Below are positions 1 through 8,623 of a stretch of DNA of 64,000 nucleotides, one piece after another. A model generated the notes under the pieces. It did no database searches. It was not told where the DNA came from and saw only the letters and a program-made list of their open reading frames with translations. The stretch's first letter is position 1; every line of letters begins with the position of its first letter. The stretch comes from Roseiarcus sp963794155 (GTDB lineage Bacteria; Pseudomonadota; Alphaproteobacteria; Rhizobiales; Beijerinckiaceae), in contig CAWCCX010000008.1 in NCBI GenBank assembly GCA_963794155.1, positions 1-64,000 on the forward strand. The letters run 5' to 3'. The translations under genes were made by a program, and so were the position numbers.

Positions 1-62
1 AGCTCCAAAATGCGGGCCAACAGCGCAGCGATATCCCCGGCGGACACGCTGTGCTTTGACAT
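1..62 (-). CDS. Unknown protein, N-terminal fragment cut by the window edge
   Basis: About 20 codons are visible, reading MSKHSVSAGDIAALLARILEL before the window ends. The ATG (62-60 on the minus strand) is preceded at five bases by GGAG, a good ribosome binding site, which is the main reason for calling a gene. The visible residues do not identify a family. Position 63-279, between this start and the group II intron, holds no convincing gene. Confidence 0.35.
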   Translation of the reverse strand, partial: MSKHSVSAGDIAALLARILE

Positions 63-1010
63 CTTCTCTCCGCGGCCTGGCGACAATGACGTAACCAGCC
101 AGGTCGATCGGCTCAGTTCCAATGAGATGAATATTGCGCAAAGATCGGCCCGGATCGTGGTCGGTGCTAATTGATCAGCTACGTTTTGCATGGTCGCCTC
201 CAGAGTGGGTGGTAAGCGACCTCATGCTCCCAAATCGCAGGTCGCTACCATCGCCTCATGGGATCTCGAAAAGGACGATGTGCAGGCCGACCCGACGACG
301 TTTTCGGGGAAGGCTGATACGGCTGGGCGAGATGAGCGAAGACGACGCCCAGTCGCTGCACCGGGGTAGTGGCGGCAGCACGTACACAAGGAAAGCGCGC
401 GCAACACGGGAAGCCCCATGGCGTGGTCAGGGATGACCAACCGGACGCCCGCGAGGGATGGGCCGGGCCTCATGGGGTCGCGGAGAGGTTCGTAGTACCG
501 CTGAAGCCGGATAACGCCGGGGAGGGAAGGGACCTCAGTTCAAGACAGACGCAAGACGCAGCGAGGGACCTGGAGATTGGGCAACCTATCAACTCCGGAC
601 GGCGTTCAGAAACTGCAGACGGCGTTGCACGCGAAAGCGAAGGCAGAACCCGGCTACCGCTTCTACGTCCTCTACGACAAGATCCGCCGCGACGACACTC
701 TGGCGCACGCCTATGCCCAGTGCCGCTCCAACAAGGGCGCGCCGGGCGTGGACCGTCAGGACTTCGAGGCCGTCGAGACGTATGGGGTGGAGCGATGGCT
801 GGGCGAACTGGCGCTTGCGCTCAGGCAGGAGACTTACCGACCGGACCCTATCAGACGTGCTGATTCCGACGGAAGCCGCCACCTTTAACGAGATGATGTC
901 GCCACTCATAACGAGATGATTGCGCCACCTGCAACGGGATGATCCCGCCAGGGTGGGCGTCTCGCTGGCCAGATTTAAGGTCGCTTCTTTGGGCCACCAA
1001 GGGAGCACCG

Positions 1011-2561
1011 ATGCCAGCCGAGAAAGTCGCCATGCGCGATGTACGCGTGATCATTCGCCTTAAATATTTGTCTTCGCTCACGACGAGCGAGATTGCCCGG
1101 CGTCTTGGGTTGGCGCGTTCGACGGTGCGGGAGACCTTGAGCCGTTTCGAGAGTTCGGACTTGATCTGGCCGCTACCCGAGGGCCTGAGCGACGAAGGGT
1201 TGGAAGCTGCGCTTTACGCCAACCGGCGCAGTAAACGGGGTCATCGGCGCCATGCCGAACCGGACTGGCCGGCGGTTCATCGGGAGATGAAACGCAAGCA
1301 CGTCACCCTGCTGATCGTCTGGGACGAGTATATTGCGCAGAACCCAGGCGGCTACAGCTATTCGCGGTTCTGCGAACTTTACCGAGCCTTCGAGACAAAA
1401 TTGTCGCCGACGATGCGCCAGACGCATGCGGCGGGCGAACGATTGTTTGTCGATTACGCCGGCGATGGCGTTCCAGTCCTGATTGATCGGCTGACGGGCG
1501 AGATGCGCAAGGCGCAGATATTCGTCGCGGTGCTCGGCGCATCGAGCTTCACCTTTGCCTGGGCGAGCTGGACGCAGACGCTTCCCGATTGGATCGACGC
1601 CCACGTGCATGCTTTCGCGGCGATCGGCGGCGTTCCCCATTTGCTCGTGCCGGACAATACCAGGACCGCCGTCATAAAGGCCTGCTTCTATGACCCTCTG
1701 GTCAATCGCACCTATGCCGAAATGGCGGCCCATTACGACACCGCCATCCTGCCGGCGCGGCCGAGAAAACCTCGCGACAAGGCGAAAGTCGAACAAGCGG
1801 TGCTGATTGTCGAGCGCTGGCTGCTCGGGCGGTTGCGTCACCGCATCTTCATCAGCCTGGCTGAGGTCAACGAAGCCATCGGCGAGTTGCTCAAGCATCT
1901 GAACGAAGAACGACCCATCCGGAGGCTCGGCGTGACTCGCCGGCAATTGCTGGAGGCGATCGACCGTCCGGCGCTCAAGTCTCTGCCGGCCGAGCCCTAT
2001 GTCTTTAGCGAATGGCGCGTCTGTCGGGTCGGCATCGATTATCACGTCGACGCCGGCTCTCACTATTACAGCGTTCCCTATCGCTTCGCCCGCGCCGAGG
2101 TGGACGTCCGGATGACCGCCAGGACGGTCGAGATTTTCCTCAAAGGCGAGCGGATCGCCGCGCATTTGCGCATCAGCGGCAATCGCAAACATACGACGAT
2201 CCCCGAACACATGCCGTCCTCCCACCGCCGCTATGCGGGCTGGACGATCGACCGCATCCGCCAGGATGCGCGCGCGATCGGACCGGCGACTGCGGCGCTC
2301 TGCGAGCAGATTCTCGAGCATAGACCGCATCCGGAACAGGGCTACCGGGCGTGTCTGGGGATCGTCCGCCTTTCCGGTCCCTATGGCGTCGGACGCGTCG
2401 AAGCGGCGGCCGAACGCGCCATTGATATCGGCGCGCACACCTATGGCTCCGTCAAGTCCATCCTCGACAACAATCTTGATCGGCGCCCCGCGCAAAAGCG
2501 CGCCGCGGACGGAACGCCGATCCTGCATCCCAATATCCGTGGCCCGCGCTATTACAATTAG
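1011..2561 (+). CDS. istA: IS21-family transposase IstA
   Basis: DDE-type transposase that cuts and joins IS21 ends together with IstB. The 516-residue product has an N-terminal helix-turn-helix (SEIARRLGLARSTVRETL, about residues 25-45), then an RNase H-fold integrase core with catalytic residues visible in FVDYAGDGVPV (first Asp), LLVPDNTRTAV (second Asp) and KAKVEQAVLIVERW (Glu). A C-terminal beta-barrel-like segment contains YSVPYRF. I chose ATG 1011 (MPAEKVAMRD) rather than the upstream in-frame start at 939, because homologues begin near the HTH and the upstream codons overlap the terminal repeats. It lies 11 bp ahead of istB in one transcription unit. Length is normal for the family. 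Confidence 0.93.
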   Translation: MPAEKVAMRDVRVIIRLKYLSSLTTSEIARRLGLARSTVRETLSRFESSDLIWPLPEGLSDEGLEAALYANRRSKRGHRRHAEPDWPAVHREMKRKHVTLLIVWDEYIAQNPGGYSYSRFCELYRAFETKLSPTMRQTHAAGERLFVDYAGDGVPVLIDRLTGEMRKAQIFVAVLGASSFTFAWASWTQTLPDWIDAHVHAFAAIGGVPHLLVPDNTRTAVIKACFYDPLVNRTYAEMAAHYDTAILPARPRKPRDKAKVEQAVLIVERWLLGRLRHRIFISLAEVNEAIGELLKHLNEERPIRRLGVTRRQLLEAIDRPALKSLPAEPYVFSEWRVCRVGIDYHVDAGSHYYSVPYRFARAEVDVRMTARTVEIFLKGERIAAHLRISGNRKHTTIPEHMPSSHRRYAGWTIDRIRQDARAIGPATAALCEQILEHRPHPEQGYRACLGIVRLSGPYGVGRVEAAAERAIDIGAHTYGSVKSILDNNLDRRPAQKRAADGTPILHPNIRGPRYYN

Positions 2562-2572
2562 GAGAAGCGATC

Positions 2573-3349
2573 TTGCTCAAACATCCGACCCTCGATCAAC
2601 TTTACGCCCTCGGCCTCCAGGGCATGGCCAAGGGCTTTACGGAAATCGGCGCCGAGGCCGACAATCTCGACAAACGCGAATGGCTGGGGCTTCTGCTCGA
2701 TCGCGAGGCGTCATGGCGTCAGGATAAGAGATTCGCGGCGCGACTGCGCTACGCCAAATTGCGCCAGCAAGCCTGCGCCGAAGATGTCGATTATCGAAGC
2801 CCGCGCGGCCTCGATCGGCCCCTGTTCCAAAAGCTCGTCGAGGGGCATTGGGTCGAGGCCCACGAAAACTTGACCCTCGTTGGCCCGACCGGCGTCGGCA
2901 AGTCATGGCTCGCTTCAGCGCTTGGCCACAAGGCCTGCCGCGATAATCGCTCGGTGCTCTATCACCGCATCCCAAAGCTCTTCGAAGATCTCGCCCTGGC
3001 GCGCGGCGATGGCCGTCATCCGCGCCTCCTGCGTGCGCTCGGCCGCGCCGACCTTCTCATTCTCGACGATTGGGGATTGGAGCCACTCGACGCCGGCGCC
3101 CGGCATGATCTTCTGGAAATCCTCGAAGAGCGATACGGCCGCCGCTCGACCATCGTCACATCCCAACTCCCCGTGGACCGCTGGCATCAAGTCGTCAACG
3201 ACCCAACCTACGCCGATGCGATCCTCGACCGTCTCGTTCACAACGCCCATCGGATCGAACTGGCTGGCGAAAGCTTGCGACGCGTCCGGCCAAGTCGTGA
3301 AAAAATTGCAGATGAAAGCTTGACCAGACAACAGCCCAAGCGCCAATAA
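2573..3349 (+). CDS. istB: IS21-family helper ATPase IstB
   Basis: AAA+ ATPase related to DnaC that assembles on DNA and stimulates IstA transposase. The 258-residue product shows Walker A at about residues 103-111 (GPTGVGKSW), Walker B in LLILDDWG, and sensor-1-like TIVTSQLPVDRWH. The start is TTG at 2573, two bases after GGAGAAGCGA; no better start is available and IstB homologues begin at the same point. Translation is probably coupled to istA. The gene appears complete and its C-terminus ends within the right subterminal repeat region of the element. Confidence 0.93.
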   Translation: MLKHPTLDQLYALGLQGMAKGFTEIGAEADNLDKREWLGLLLDREASWRQDKRFAARLRYAKLRQQACAEDVDYRSPRGLDRPLFQKLVEGHWVEAHENLTLVGPTGVGKSWLASALGHKACRDNRSVLYHRIPKLFEDLALARGDGRHPRLLRALGRADLLILDDWGLEPLDAGARHDLLEILEERYGRRSTIVTSQLPVDRWHQVVNDPTYADAILDRLVHNAHRIELAGESLRRVRPSREKIADESLTRQQPKRQ

Positions 3350-4518
3350 TCGAAGCGCCAGCGAGCCCGCACCACCATGGCGGCATCATTCCGTTACAGG
3401 TGGCGGCATCACGTCGTTACAACATGGCGCTTTCGTCGGAATCCGCAATCAGACGCGTTTACATACCGAAGGCCAACGGCAAGCTCAGGCCGCTGGGCAT
3501 CTCAACCTTGCGGGATCGGGTCTGCATGACAGCAGCGATGCTGGTGCTGGAGCCGATCTTCGAAGCCGACCTCCCATCGGAACTCTACGCCTACCGCCCC
3601 GGGCGAAACGCCCAACAGGCGGTGGTCGCGGCGGGAGAGCTGCTGTTTCGCGGCCATCCGGAAGTGGTGGACGCCGACCTCGCGGACTACTTCGGGAGCA
3701 TTCCCCATACCGAGCTTTTGAAGTCGGTAGCGCGCCGGATCGTTGATCGGCGCATGCTGCATCTGATCAGGATGTGGCTGGATTGTCCCGTGGAAGAAAC
3801 CGATGATCGGGGTCGGAAGACACGCACGACCGAGGCGCGGGACACGCGGCGCGGCATTCCGCAGGGCTCGCCCATCTCACCCCTGCTGGCCAATATTTAC
3901 ATGCGCCGGTTTGTGCTGGGATGGAAGATGTTCGGGCTCGAGCGAAACCTCGGCGCGCGGCTCGTGACCTACGCCGACGACCTCGTGATCCTGTGCAGAA
4001 GGGGCAAGGCCGAAGCGGCCTTGCACAGCCTGCGCGAGATCATGGGCAAGCTGAAGCTCACGGTGAACGAGGAGAAGACACGGATCTGCACAGTGCCGGG
4101 AGGAGAGTTCGATTTCCTGGGATACACGTTCGGGCGAATGTTTTCGGCAAGGACCGGCGAGGCCCGTATCGGCTACCGGCCGTCAAAGAAAAGCATTGAG
4201 CGCGTGGTCGAGAAAGTCCACGCGCTGACCGACCGAGCGGGAACATGGCAAGAGACCACAACGCTGGTGGGCAAAGTGAACCGCACGTTGCGCGGATGGG
4301 CGAACTACTTCCAAGTAGGAACCATCAACAAGGCGTATCGGGCGCTCGACGCTTACACAGCGGTGCGGTTGCGCCGGTGGTTGCGCTCCAAGCACAAGGT
4401 CAGGCGACGAGGGGGCGGGAGCTATCCACTCTCGCACCTCTACGGGCACTTCGGGCTCGTACGCCTGAGCCGCCTTGGGCACGACGTGCCGTGGACGAAG
4501 GCGTGAGGTCTTGTCCGA

Positions 4519-4666
4519 GAGCCGGATGCGGGAAATCTGCACGTCCGGTTCGATGAGGGGGGTGTGGAAACGGAGCCATGGTCGAGCCACTAAGGCACCG
4601 CCAGACGAAAGGGGCGGCAAACCGATATGCTCAACCTAACGCCACCGCGCCACACTCCTACTCTAC
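4519..4666 (+). ncRNA. Group II intron domains V and VI
   Basis: Domain V is the 34-nt hairpin at 4519-4552, beginning GAGCCGGATGCGG and closing CCGCACGTCCGGTTCG-like with a GGAAAT apical loop. The AGC triad near its 5' end is the catalytic metal-binding motif of the ribozyme. The following helix, built from about 4555-4567 and 4649-4664, is domain VI, which should carry the bulged branch-point adenosine. CTCTAC is the predicted 3' splice-site end. This hairpin is what identifies the host sequence as a group II intron independently of its protein. Confidence 0.8.
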
Positions 4667-4689
4667 CGATAGTGTTCTCTAATGGGTCA

Positions 4690-4912
4690 AGGAGAAAGGC
4701 TCTTCCGGTTTTCGACGCCTAGGGATGCCTGTGTTCTCTGCGCGCTCGCTGGCGCTTGATGGGGTAAGCTGGGCGCAGTGCGGCGAGGTTGAAACCGCAG
4801 TCGGCTGGTAGTTGCCGCTGCAACACAATCGGCGCCGTCGTCTGCTCCCTCCCTCGGGCGTCGCTCCTTGCGGGAGCTGGATGCGGTCTCCTGTCTCGGT
4901 GATTGGTTAGGC
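4690..4912 (-). ncRNA. Candidate bridge/seek RNA in the 3' end of IS110 copy 1
   Basis: IS110/IS1111 elements encode a guide RNA in a non-coding end. This 223-nt stretch, 3' of the transposase, is conserved with the matching end of copy 2 except for a variable patch around 4806-4836. Reading on the minus strand, CCGATTGTG is followed by a hairpin (GTTGC/GCAAC, 4811-4824) and then a second variable segment. CCGATTGTG is complementary, with one mismatch in nine, to the element's own right flank (4666-4674). The second guide could not be matched. The assignment is an inference from position, conservation pattern and this partial match. Confidence 0.4.
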
Positions 4913-5926
4913 CTACGCCGCGAGGAACTCGGTCTCGTCCCGCAGCATCGCGTGCATGATGATCGCGAGGCGACGCGCCAAAGCAACGCGCGCCTTACGC
5001 ATGCTCGACCGCTTCGCGATCGCGAAGGCCCAGTCCTTGAGCTTGAGCTGGCCCTTGTAGCGGGTCAGCATGACATTGGCGGCCTCGTACAGCAGGGTCC
5101 GCACCCGCCGGTCGCCGCATTTCGAGATTCCGCCGACATAGTCGACCTCGCCCGACTGATAGCGTCTTGGAACCAGGCCCAGATAGGCGCCGACGTCTCG
5201 TGATCGGCGGATGCGCGAGGGATCGTCGATCGCGGCGACAAAGGCGAGCGCGGTCAGTTGACCGACACCTGGGATTGTCATCAGCCGGCGGCAGGCGTCC
5301 GAAGCTCTCGTCATCCGCCTCATATCGGCGTCGATCGCCGCGACCGCGCTCATAACCGCGGTGCGCGCGGCGATCAGACCCCGCATGGCGGCGGAGAGGC
5401 CCGCCACACCCTCGCTGGCTTTGAGAGCCTGGTTGACGAACGCGGTGGTGAGCGCCCGAGGAAGCCGGATCCCAAAGACGACCGCCAGGCCTCGGATCTG
5501 ATTTTCCAGGGTCACACGCTGGCCGACCAGCTTCTTGCGCGCGATGATCAACGAACGGACGGCGTGGGCCGACAAAGACTTCACGTGCACGGGCTTGAAG
5601 AACCCGGTGCGGGCCAAGTGCGCTAGCCCTCGCGCGTCATTGCGATCGGTCTTGTGGGTCGCGAGCGACTTGAGCGCCTGGTAGGCCTGCCGACTTTCGA
5701 CGCAGACCACAGGCAGACCGAGTTGGCTCAACCCATGGAACAGGATCGGCGCCATGCGTCCGGTCTCAAAGACGATCCGATGGCAGATTGGCGCTTTCGA
5801 CAACTCGTGGGCGATCGCTTGCGCGGTCGATGCTGTCTTGCTCTCGCGAACGACCTCGCCTTCCCGGTCGAGAACGCAAACGTGGGTCTCGTCCATCGAG
5901 ATATCTAGCCCAGCAAAGTAATCCAT
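4913..5926 (-). CDS. IS110-family transposase (copy 1)
   Basis: DEDD/serine recombinase of the IS110 family, which works with a structured guide RNA rather than terminal inverted repeats. The 337-residue product begins MDYFAGLDISMDETHVCVL (RuvC-like core, first Asp). It continues with FETGRMAPILFHGL and the typical THKTDRNDARGLAHLARTGF block, then a C-terminal transposase_20-like domain with TIPGVGQLTALAFVAAIDDP, GLVPRRYQSGEVDYVGGISK and the catalytic-serine region. ATG 5926 follows a GGAGAC-type ribosome binding site. It is nearly the same protein as copy 2 at 6280-7293, with scattered substitutions (for example DREGEVVRESKT against DREGAVVYEGKS). Confidence 0.93.
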   Translation of the reverse strand: MDYFAGLDISMDETHVCVLDREGEVVRESKTASTAQAIAHELSKAPICHRIVFETGRMAPILFHGLSQLGLPVVCVESRQAYQALKSLATHKTDRNDARGLAHLARTGFFKPVHVKSLSAHAVRSLIIARKKLVGQRVTLENQIRGLAVVFGIRLPRALTTAFVNQALKASEGVAGLSAAMRGLIAARTAVMSAVAAIDADMRRMTRASDACRRLMTIPGVGQLTALAFVAAIDDPSRIRRSRDVGAYLGLVPRRYQSGEVDYVGGISKCGDRRVRTLLYEAANVMLTRYKGQLKLKDWAFAIAKRSSMRKARVALARRLAIIMHAMLRDETEFLAA

Positions 5927-5982
5927 CGAAAAGTCTCCTCTTCCAAACCAGGGCCGATCCTATCGGCCCCCGAAGGAAGAGC

Positions 5983-6222
5983 CCCGCCCATTACCCGATG
6001 TTGAAAAACTCGGAAATTGAGCCACCGCTGAAATCTTATTTTCGCGGGCGTCGCGTCAACTCAGCCAATGCTCCTCATGGCAGGGCATATAGGAGCGTCG
6101 CCCGCGGCAAACCCGGTCGGTCCGCCGACCCCCTAAGGAATTTTTCATCGAGGCTGCCAGCGGTCTCCTGAATTGTGATCGATGCGGAAATTCGAGTTTT
6201 TCAACATCGGGTAATGGGCGGG
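5983..6222. repeat. Perfect 30-bp inverted repeat formed by the two IS110 left ends
   Basis: Arms at 5983-6012 and 6193-6222 are exact reverse complements. They are the left ends of the two head-to-head IS110 copies. The 180 bp between them holds no convincing gene and is unlike the flanks elsewhere in the window. Confidence 0.9.
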
Positions 6223-6279
6223 AGCTCTTCCACGCAGGCCGCTACGATCGGCCCCGTCATTGGAAGAGGAGACCGTTCG

Positions 6280-7293
6280 ATGGATTATTTTGCTGGCCTC
6301 GACGTCTCGATGGACGAGACTCACATCTGCGTTCTCGATCGCGAGGGCGCTGTTGTCTATGAAGGCAAGTCTGCGTCGGTGGCAGACGCGATCGCGGACG
6401 AGCTGTCGAAGGCCCCAAGTTGTCGTCGGATCGTATTCGAGACCGGGCGAATGGCGCCGATCCTGTTCCACGGGTTGAGCCAACTCGGTCTGCCCGTGGT
6501 CTGCGTCGAGAGCCGGCAGGCCTACCAGGCGCTCAAGTCGCTTTCTACCCACAAGACCGATCGCAACGACGCTCGCGGACTGGGGCACTTGGCGCGCACC
6601 GGGTTCTTCAAGCCCGTGCACGTGAAGTCTTTGTCGGCCCACGCCGTCCGGTCGCTGATCATCGCGCGCAAGAAGCTGGTCGGCCAGCGGGTGACCTTGG
6701 AAAATCAAATCCGGGGCCTCGCTGTTGTGTTTGGGGTCCGGCTTCCTCGCGCTCTCACCGCCGCCTTCATCGATCGGGCTCTCACAGCCAGCGAGGGGGT
6801 AGCCGGGCTCTCCGCCGCCATGCGCGGACTGATTGCGGCGCGCACCGCGGTGATGACCGCAGTCGCGGCGATCGACGCCGACATCAGGCGCATGACGACG
6901 GCGTCGGAAGCCTGCCGAAGGCTCATGGCGATTCCAGGCGTGGGCCAACTGACCGCCCTCGCCTTTGTCGCCGCAATCGACGATCCCTCGCGCATCCGCC
7001 GATCACGGGACGTCGGCGCCTATCTGGGCCTCGTTCCAAAACGATATCAGTCCGGGGAAGTCGACTATGTCGGCGGCATCTCAAAATGCGCCGACCGGCG
7101 GATGCGGACCCTGTTGTATGAGGCCGCCAACGTCATGCTGACCCGCTACAAGGGCCAGCTCAAGCTCAAGGACTGGGCCTTCGCCATCGCCAGGCGATCG
7201 ACCATGCGCAAGGCGCGCGTCGCTCTGGCGCGTCGCCTCGCCATCATCATGCACGCCATGCTGCGGGACGGAACGGCGTTCATCGCGGCTTAG
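6280..7293 (+). CDS. IS110-family transposase (copy 2)
   Basis: 337 residues, the same length as the product at 4913-5926, with the same motifs: MDYFAGLDVSMDETHICVL, THKTDRNDARGLGHLARTGF, AIPGVGQLTALAFVAAIDDP and YQSGEVDYVGGISKC. ATG 6280 was chosen because it aligns with copy 1 and sits after GGAAGAGGAGACC. An upstream in-frame start at 6175 would read through the element's end. The coding sequence is intact, but its element's right end has been split by another IS, so it could act only in trans. Confidence 0.92.
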   Translation: MDYFAGLDVSMDETHICVLDREGAVVYEGKSASVADAIADELSKAPSCRRIVFETGRMAPILFHGLSQLGLPVVCVESRQAYQALKSLSTHKTDRNDARGLGHLARTGFFKPVHVKSLSAHAVRSLIIARKKLVGQRVTLENQIRGLAVVFGVRLPRALTAAFIDRALTASEGVAGLSAAMRGLIAARTAVMTAVAAIDADIRRMTTASEACRRLMAIPGVGQLTALAFVAAIDDPSRIRRSRDVGAYLGLVPKRYQSGEVDYVGGISKCADRRMRTLLYEAANVMLTRYKGQLKLKDWAFAIARRSTMRKARVALARRLAIIMHAMLRDGTAFIAA

Positions 7294-7521
7294 GCCTACC
7301 GACCACCGAGACAGGAGACCGCATCGAGCTCCCGCAAGGAGCGACGCCCGAGGGAGGGAGCAGACGACGGCGTGGATTTTGTAGCCAGCGGCATCACCGG
7401 CCGACTGCGTTTTCAACCTTGCCGCCCTGCGCCCAGCTTACCCCATCAAGCGCCAGCCGAGCGCGCAGAGAACGCAGGCATCCCAAGGCGTCGATAACCG
7501 GAAGAGCCTCGCCCCCCTTGA
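7294..7521 (+). ncRNA. Candidate bridge/seek RNA in the 3' end of IS110 copy 2
   Basis: Counterpart of the 4690-4912 region. It is strongly similar over most of its length (for example GAGACAGGAGACCGCATC and the CAGCTTACCCCATCAAGCGC block) but differs where a guide loop would lie (about 7370-7402), including the small GCC/GGC hairpin at 7384-7392. The 5' variable segment (GGATTTTGT) matches the complement of this copy's right flank only loosely. The call rests on family knowledge and on the localised divergence between copies. Confidence 0.35.
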
Positions 7522-7600
7522 TGATGTGGACGGCCCCGCCTAGGGGGCATCTAAGTGCCGAAAGGTGGTCGCTGATGCGCCACCAAGAGGGAGGCCGTCC

Positions 7601-8623
7601 ATGCGGAAATATATCCGAATTGGCGTCGACATCGCCAAGAATTCCTTTCAGGTCCACGCGCTGGAGAGCGAAGATTGTTCCGCCACGAAACATAAACTGA
7701 GCCGTTCGGGGATCGTCAAATTCCTCGCCGAGGTCGAGCCGTGCGCGATCGGCATAGAGGCTTGCGGCTCGGCGCATTATTGGGCGCGGCGGTTTCGCGC
7801 GATGGGCCACGAGGTGAAACTCACGCCGCCGATTTACGTGAAACCCTATGTCAAGCGCGGAAAGAACGACGCGGCGGATGCGGCGGCGATCTGCGAGGCG
7901 ATGTCTCGGCCAAACATGCGTTTCGTCGCCGTCAAGAGCGAGGACCAACAGGCCACGCTGATGGCGCACAAGACCCGCGAACTGCTGATCAAGCAGCGCA
8001 CGATGAGCGTGAACGCCTTGCGCGGTCATCTGGCGGAGTTCGGTGTCATCGCCGCCAAAGGGATCGGCCACGTCGAGGAACTCGTCGAGAGAGCCGCCAC
8101 CGCCGACCTTCCGGCGATGGTCCAGGCGACGCTGGGGGTTCTGCTTGCGCAATTGCGGTCTCTCGACGCGGCGATCGACGAGCTCGAGCGCGCGATCGTC
8201 GCCGACCATCGACGCGATCCGGTCAGCCGGCTGGCGGCGAGCGTCCCCGGCGTCGGCGCGCTCGCCGCTTCGGCGATTCTGGCCAGCGCGCCAGATCCGC
8301 ACGCCTTCAAATCCGGCCGCGATTTCGCCGCCTGGCTTGGCGCGACGCCCAAGCAGAACTCGACCGGCGGCAAGGAGAAATTCGGGTCGATAACCAAACA
8401 GGGCAATCGCTATATCCGACGGCTACTGGTGTTGGGCGCCATCTCGATCTTGCGGGCGGCGCCAAAGCGCAAGGGCGCGTTGTGCGACTGGTTGGCTGCG
8501 CTCAGAGCGCGCAAACCGGCCAAGGTCGTGGCCGTGGCGTTGGCCAACAAGCTTGCCCGGATCGTCTGGGCGATCATCACCACCGGCGAGGCGTTCCGCA
8601 GCTCCATCTACGCTAAGGCCTGA
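7601..8623 (+). CDS. IS110/IS1111-family transposase
   Basis: 340 residues beginning MRKYIRIGVDIAKNSFQVHA, the RuvC-like DEDD core of IS110 transposases. It continues with IGIEACGSAHYWAR, YVKRGKNDAADAAAICEA (DEDD region) and a C-terminal domain with SVPGVGALAASAILAS, GKEKFGSITKQGNRYIRRLL and the catalytic-serine region. ATG 7601 is preceded by GGGAGG at six bases. Sequence identity to the two neighbouring IS110 transposases is limited to family motifs, so it represents a separate lineage. The recombinase uses an RNA encoded in the element's non-coding end to pick its target. Confidence 0.93.
   Translation: MRKYIRIGVDIAKNSFQVHALESEDCSATKHKLSRSGIVKFLAEVEPCAIGIEACGSAHYWARRFRAMGHEVKLTPPIYVKPYVKRGKNDAADAAAICEAMSRPNMRFVAVKSEDQQATLMAHKTRELLIKQRTMSVNALRGHLAEFGVIAAKGIGHVEELVERAATADLPAMVQATLGVLLAQLRSLDAAIDELERAIVADHRRDPVSRLAASVPGVGALAASAILASAPDPHAFKSGRDFAAWLGATPKQNSTGGKEKFGSITKQGNRYIRRLLVLGAISILRAAPKRKGALCDWLAALRARKPAKVVAVALANKLARIVWAIITTGEAFRSSIYAKA

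Larger units (their letters stand above)
858..3447 (+). mobile_element. IS21-family insertion sequence with 8-bp target duplication
   Basis: The ends match as inverted repeats: TGCTGATTCCGACGGAAGC at 858 and the complement of the sequence ending TCGTCGGAATCCGCA at 3447. ATCAGACG occurs at 850-857 and again at 3448-3455, a clean 8-bp target-site duplication. Inside each end lie repeated transposase-binding-like units: about 887, 910 and 932 on the left (AACGRGATGAT...CGCCA), and two inverted copies at about 3377-3397 and 3399-3420 on the right. The element encodes istA and istB, is about 2.59 kb, and interrupts the group II intron reverse transcriptase. All parts look intact, so it may still be mobile. 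Confidence 0.95.
577..4506 (+). pseudogene. ltrA: Group II intron reverse transcriptase/maturase, split by IS21
   Basis: Two halves of one gene. The N-terminal half (577-857, TTG start) holds the RT0/RT1 region (YRFYVLYDKI, NKGAPGVD). The C-terminal half (3456-4506) holds the rest of the polymerase domain, with KANGKLRPLGI, GIPQGSPISPLLANIYM and the catalytic YADD in VTYADDLVIL, followed by the maturase X domain (RGWANYFQVG). Removing 858-3447 and one copy of the 8-bp duplication restores a continuous frame of about 443 codons (ending DPIRR, resuming RVYIPK), the normal size for the family. No HNH endonuclease domain is visible at the C-terminus. The family acts in intron splicing and target-primed reverse transcription. 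As it stands the gene is inactivated. Confidence 0.9.
280..4666 (+). mobile_element. Group II intron interrupted by an IS21-family element
   Basis: The 3' end is well supported. A 34-nt domain V (4519-4552) carries the AGC triad and a GAAA-type loop, and is followed by a domain VI in which GTGTGG pairs with CCACAC, ending in CTCTAC at 4666. The 5' part (about 280-576) is structured, GC-rich RNA-like sequence ahead of the intron-encoded reverse transcriptase. I placed the 5' boundary at GTGCAGG near 280 because group II introns begin GUGYG, but this match is imperfect and the boundary may be off by tens of bases. The intron is split by an IS21 element at 858-3447, so it is unlikely to splice or retrohome now. 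The downstream exon begins only a few bases from the end of an IS110 element, so these elements inserted into or beside each other. Confidence 0.75.
4672..6012 (-). mobile_element. IS110-family element, copy 1
   Basis: Element of about 1.34 kb with one transposase gene, a short 5' non-coding end and a longer 3' non-coding end (about 240 nt). Boundaries come from comparison with copy 2 at 6193-8923. The left ends are identical for 30 bp (5983-6012 against 6193-6222, inverted) and then diverge. The right ends share GTGTTCTCTAATGGGTCA (4672-4689 against 8906-8923, inverted). TAATGGG near both ends looks like a subterminal inverted repeat, and with the long 3' end this suggests the IS1111-like branch of IS110. 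IS110 elements make no target duplication, and none is seen. Confidence 0.8.

Noticed and set aside
280..576. Exact 5' end of the group II intron
   Set aside because: The best GUGYG-like start (GTGCAGG near 280) is not a full consensus match, so the boundary is given as approximate only.
1173..2528. Long open frame on the minus strand opposite istA
   Set aside because: Mirrors the codon bias of the real istA gene, with no ribosome binding site or recognisable motif.
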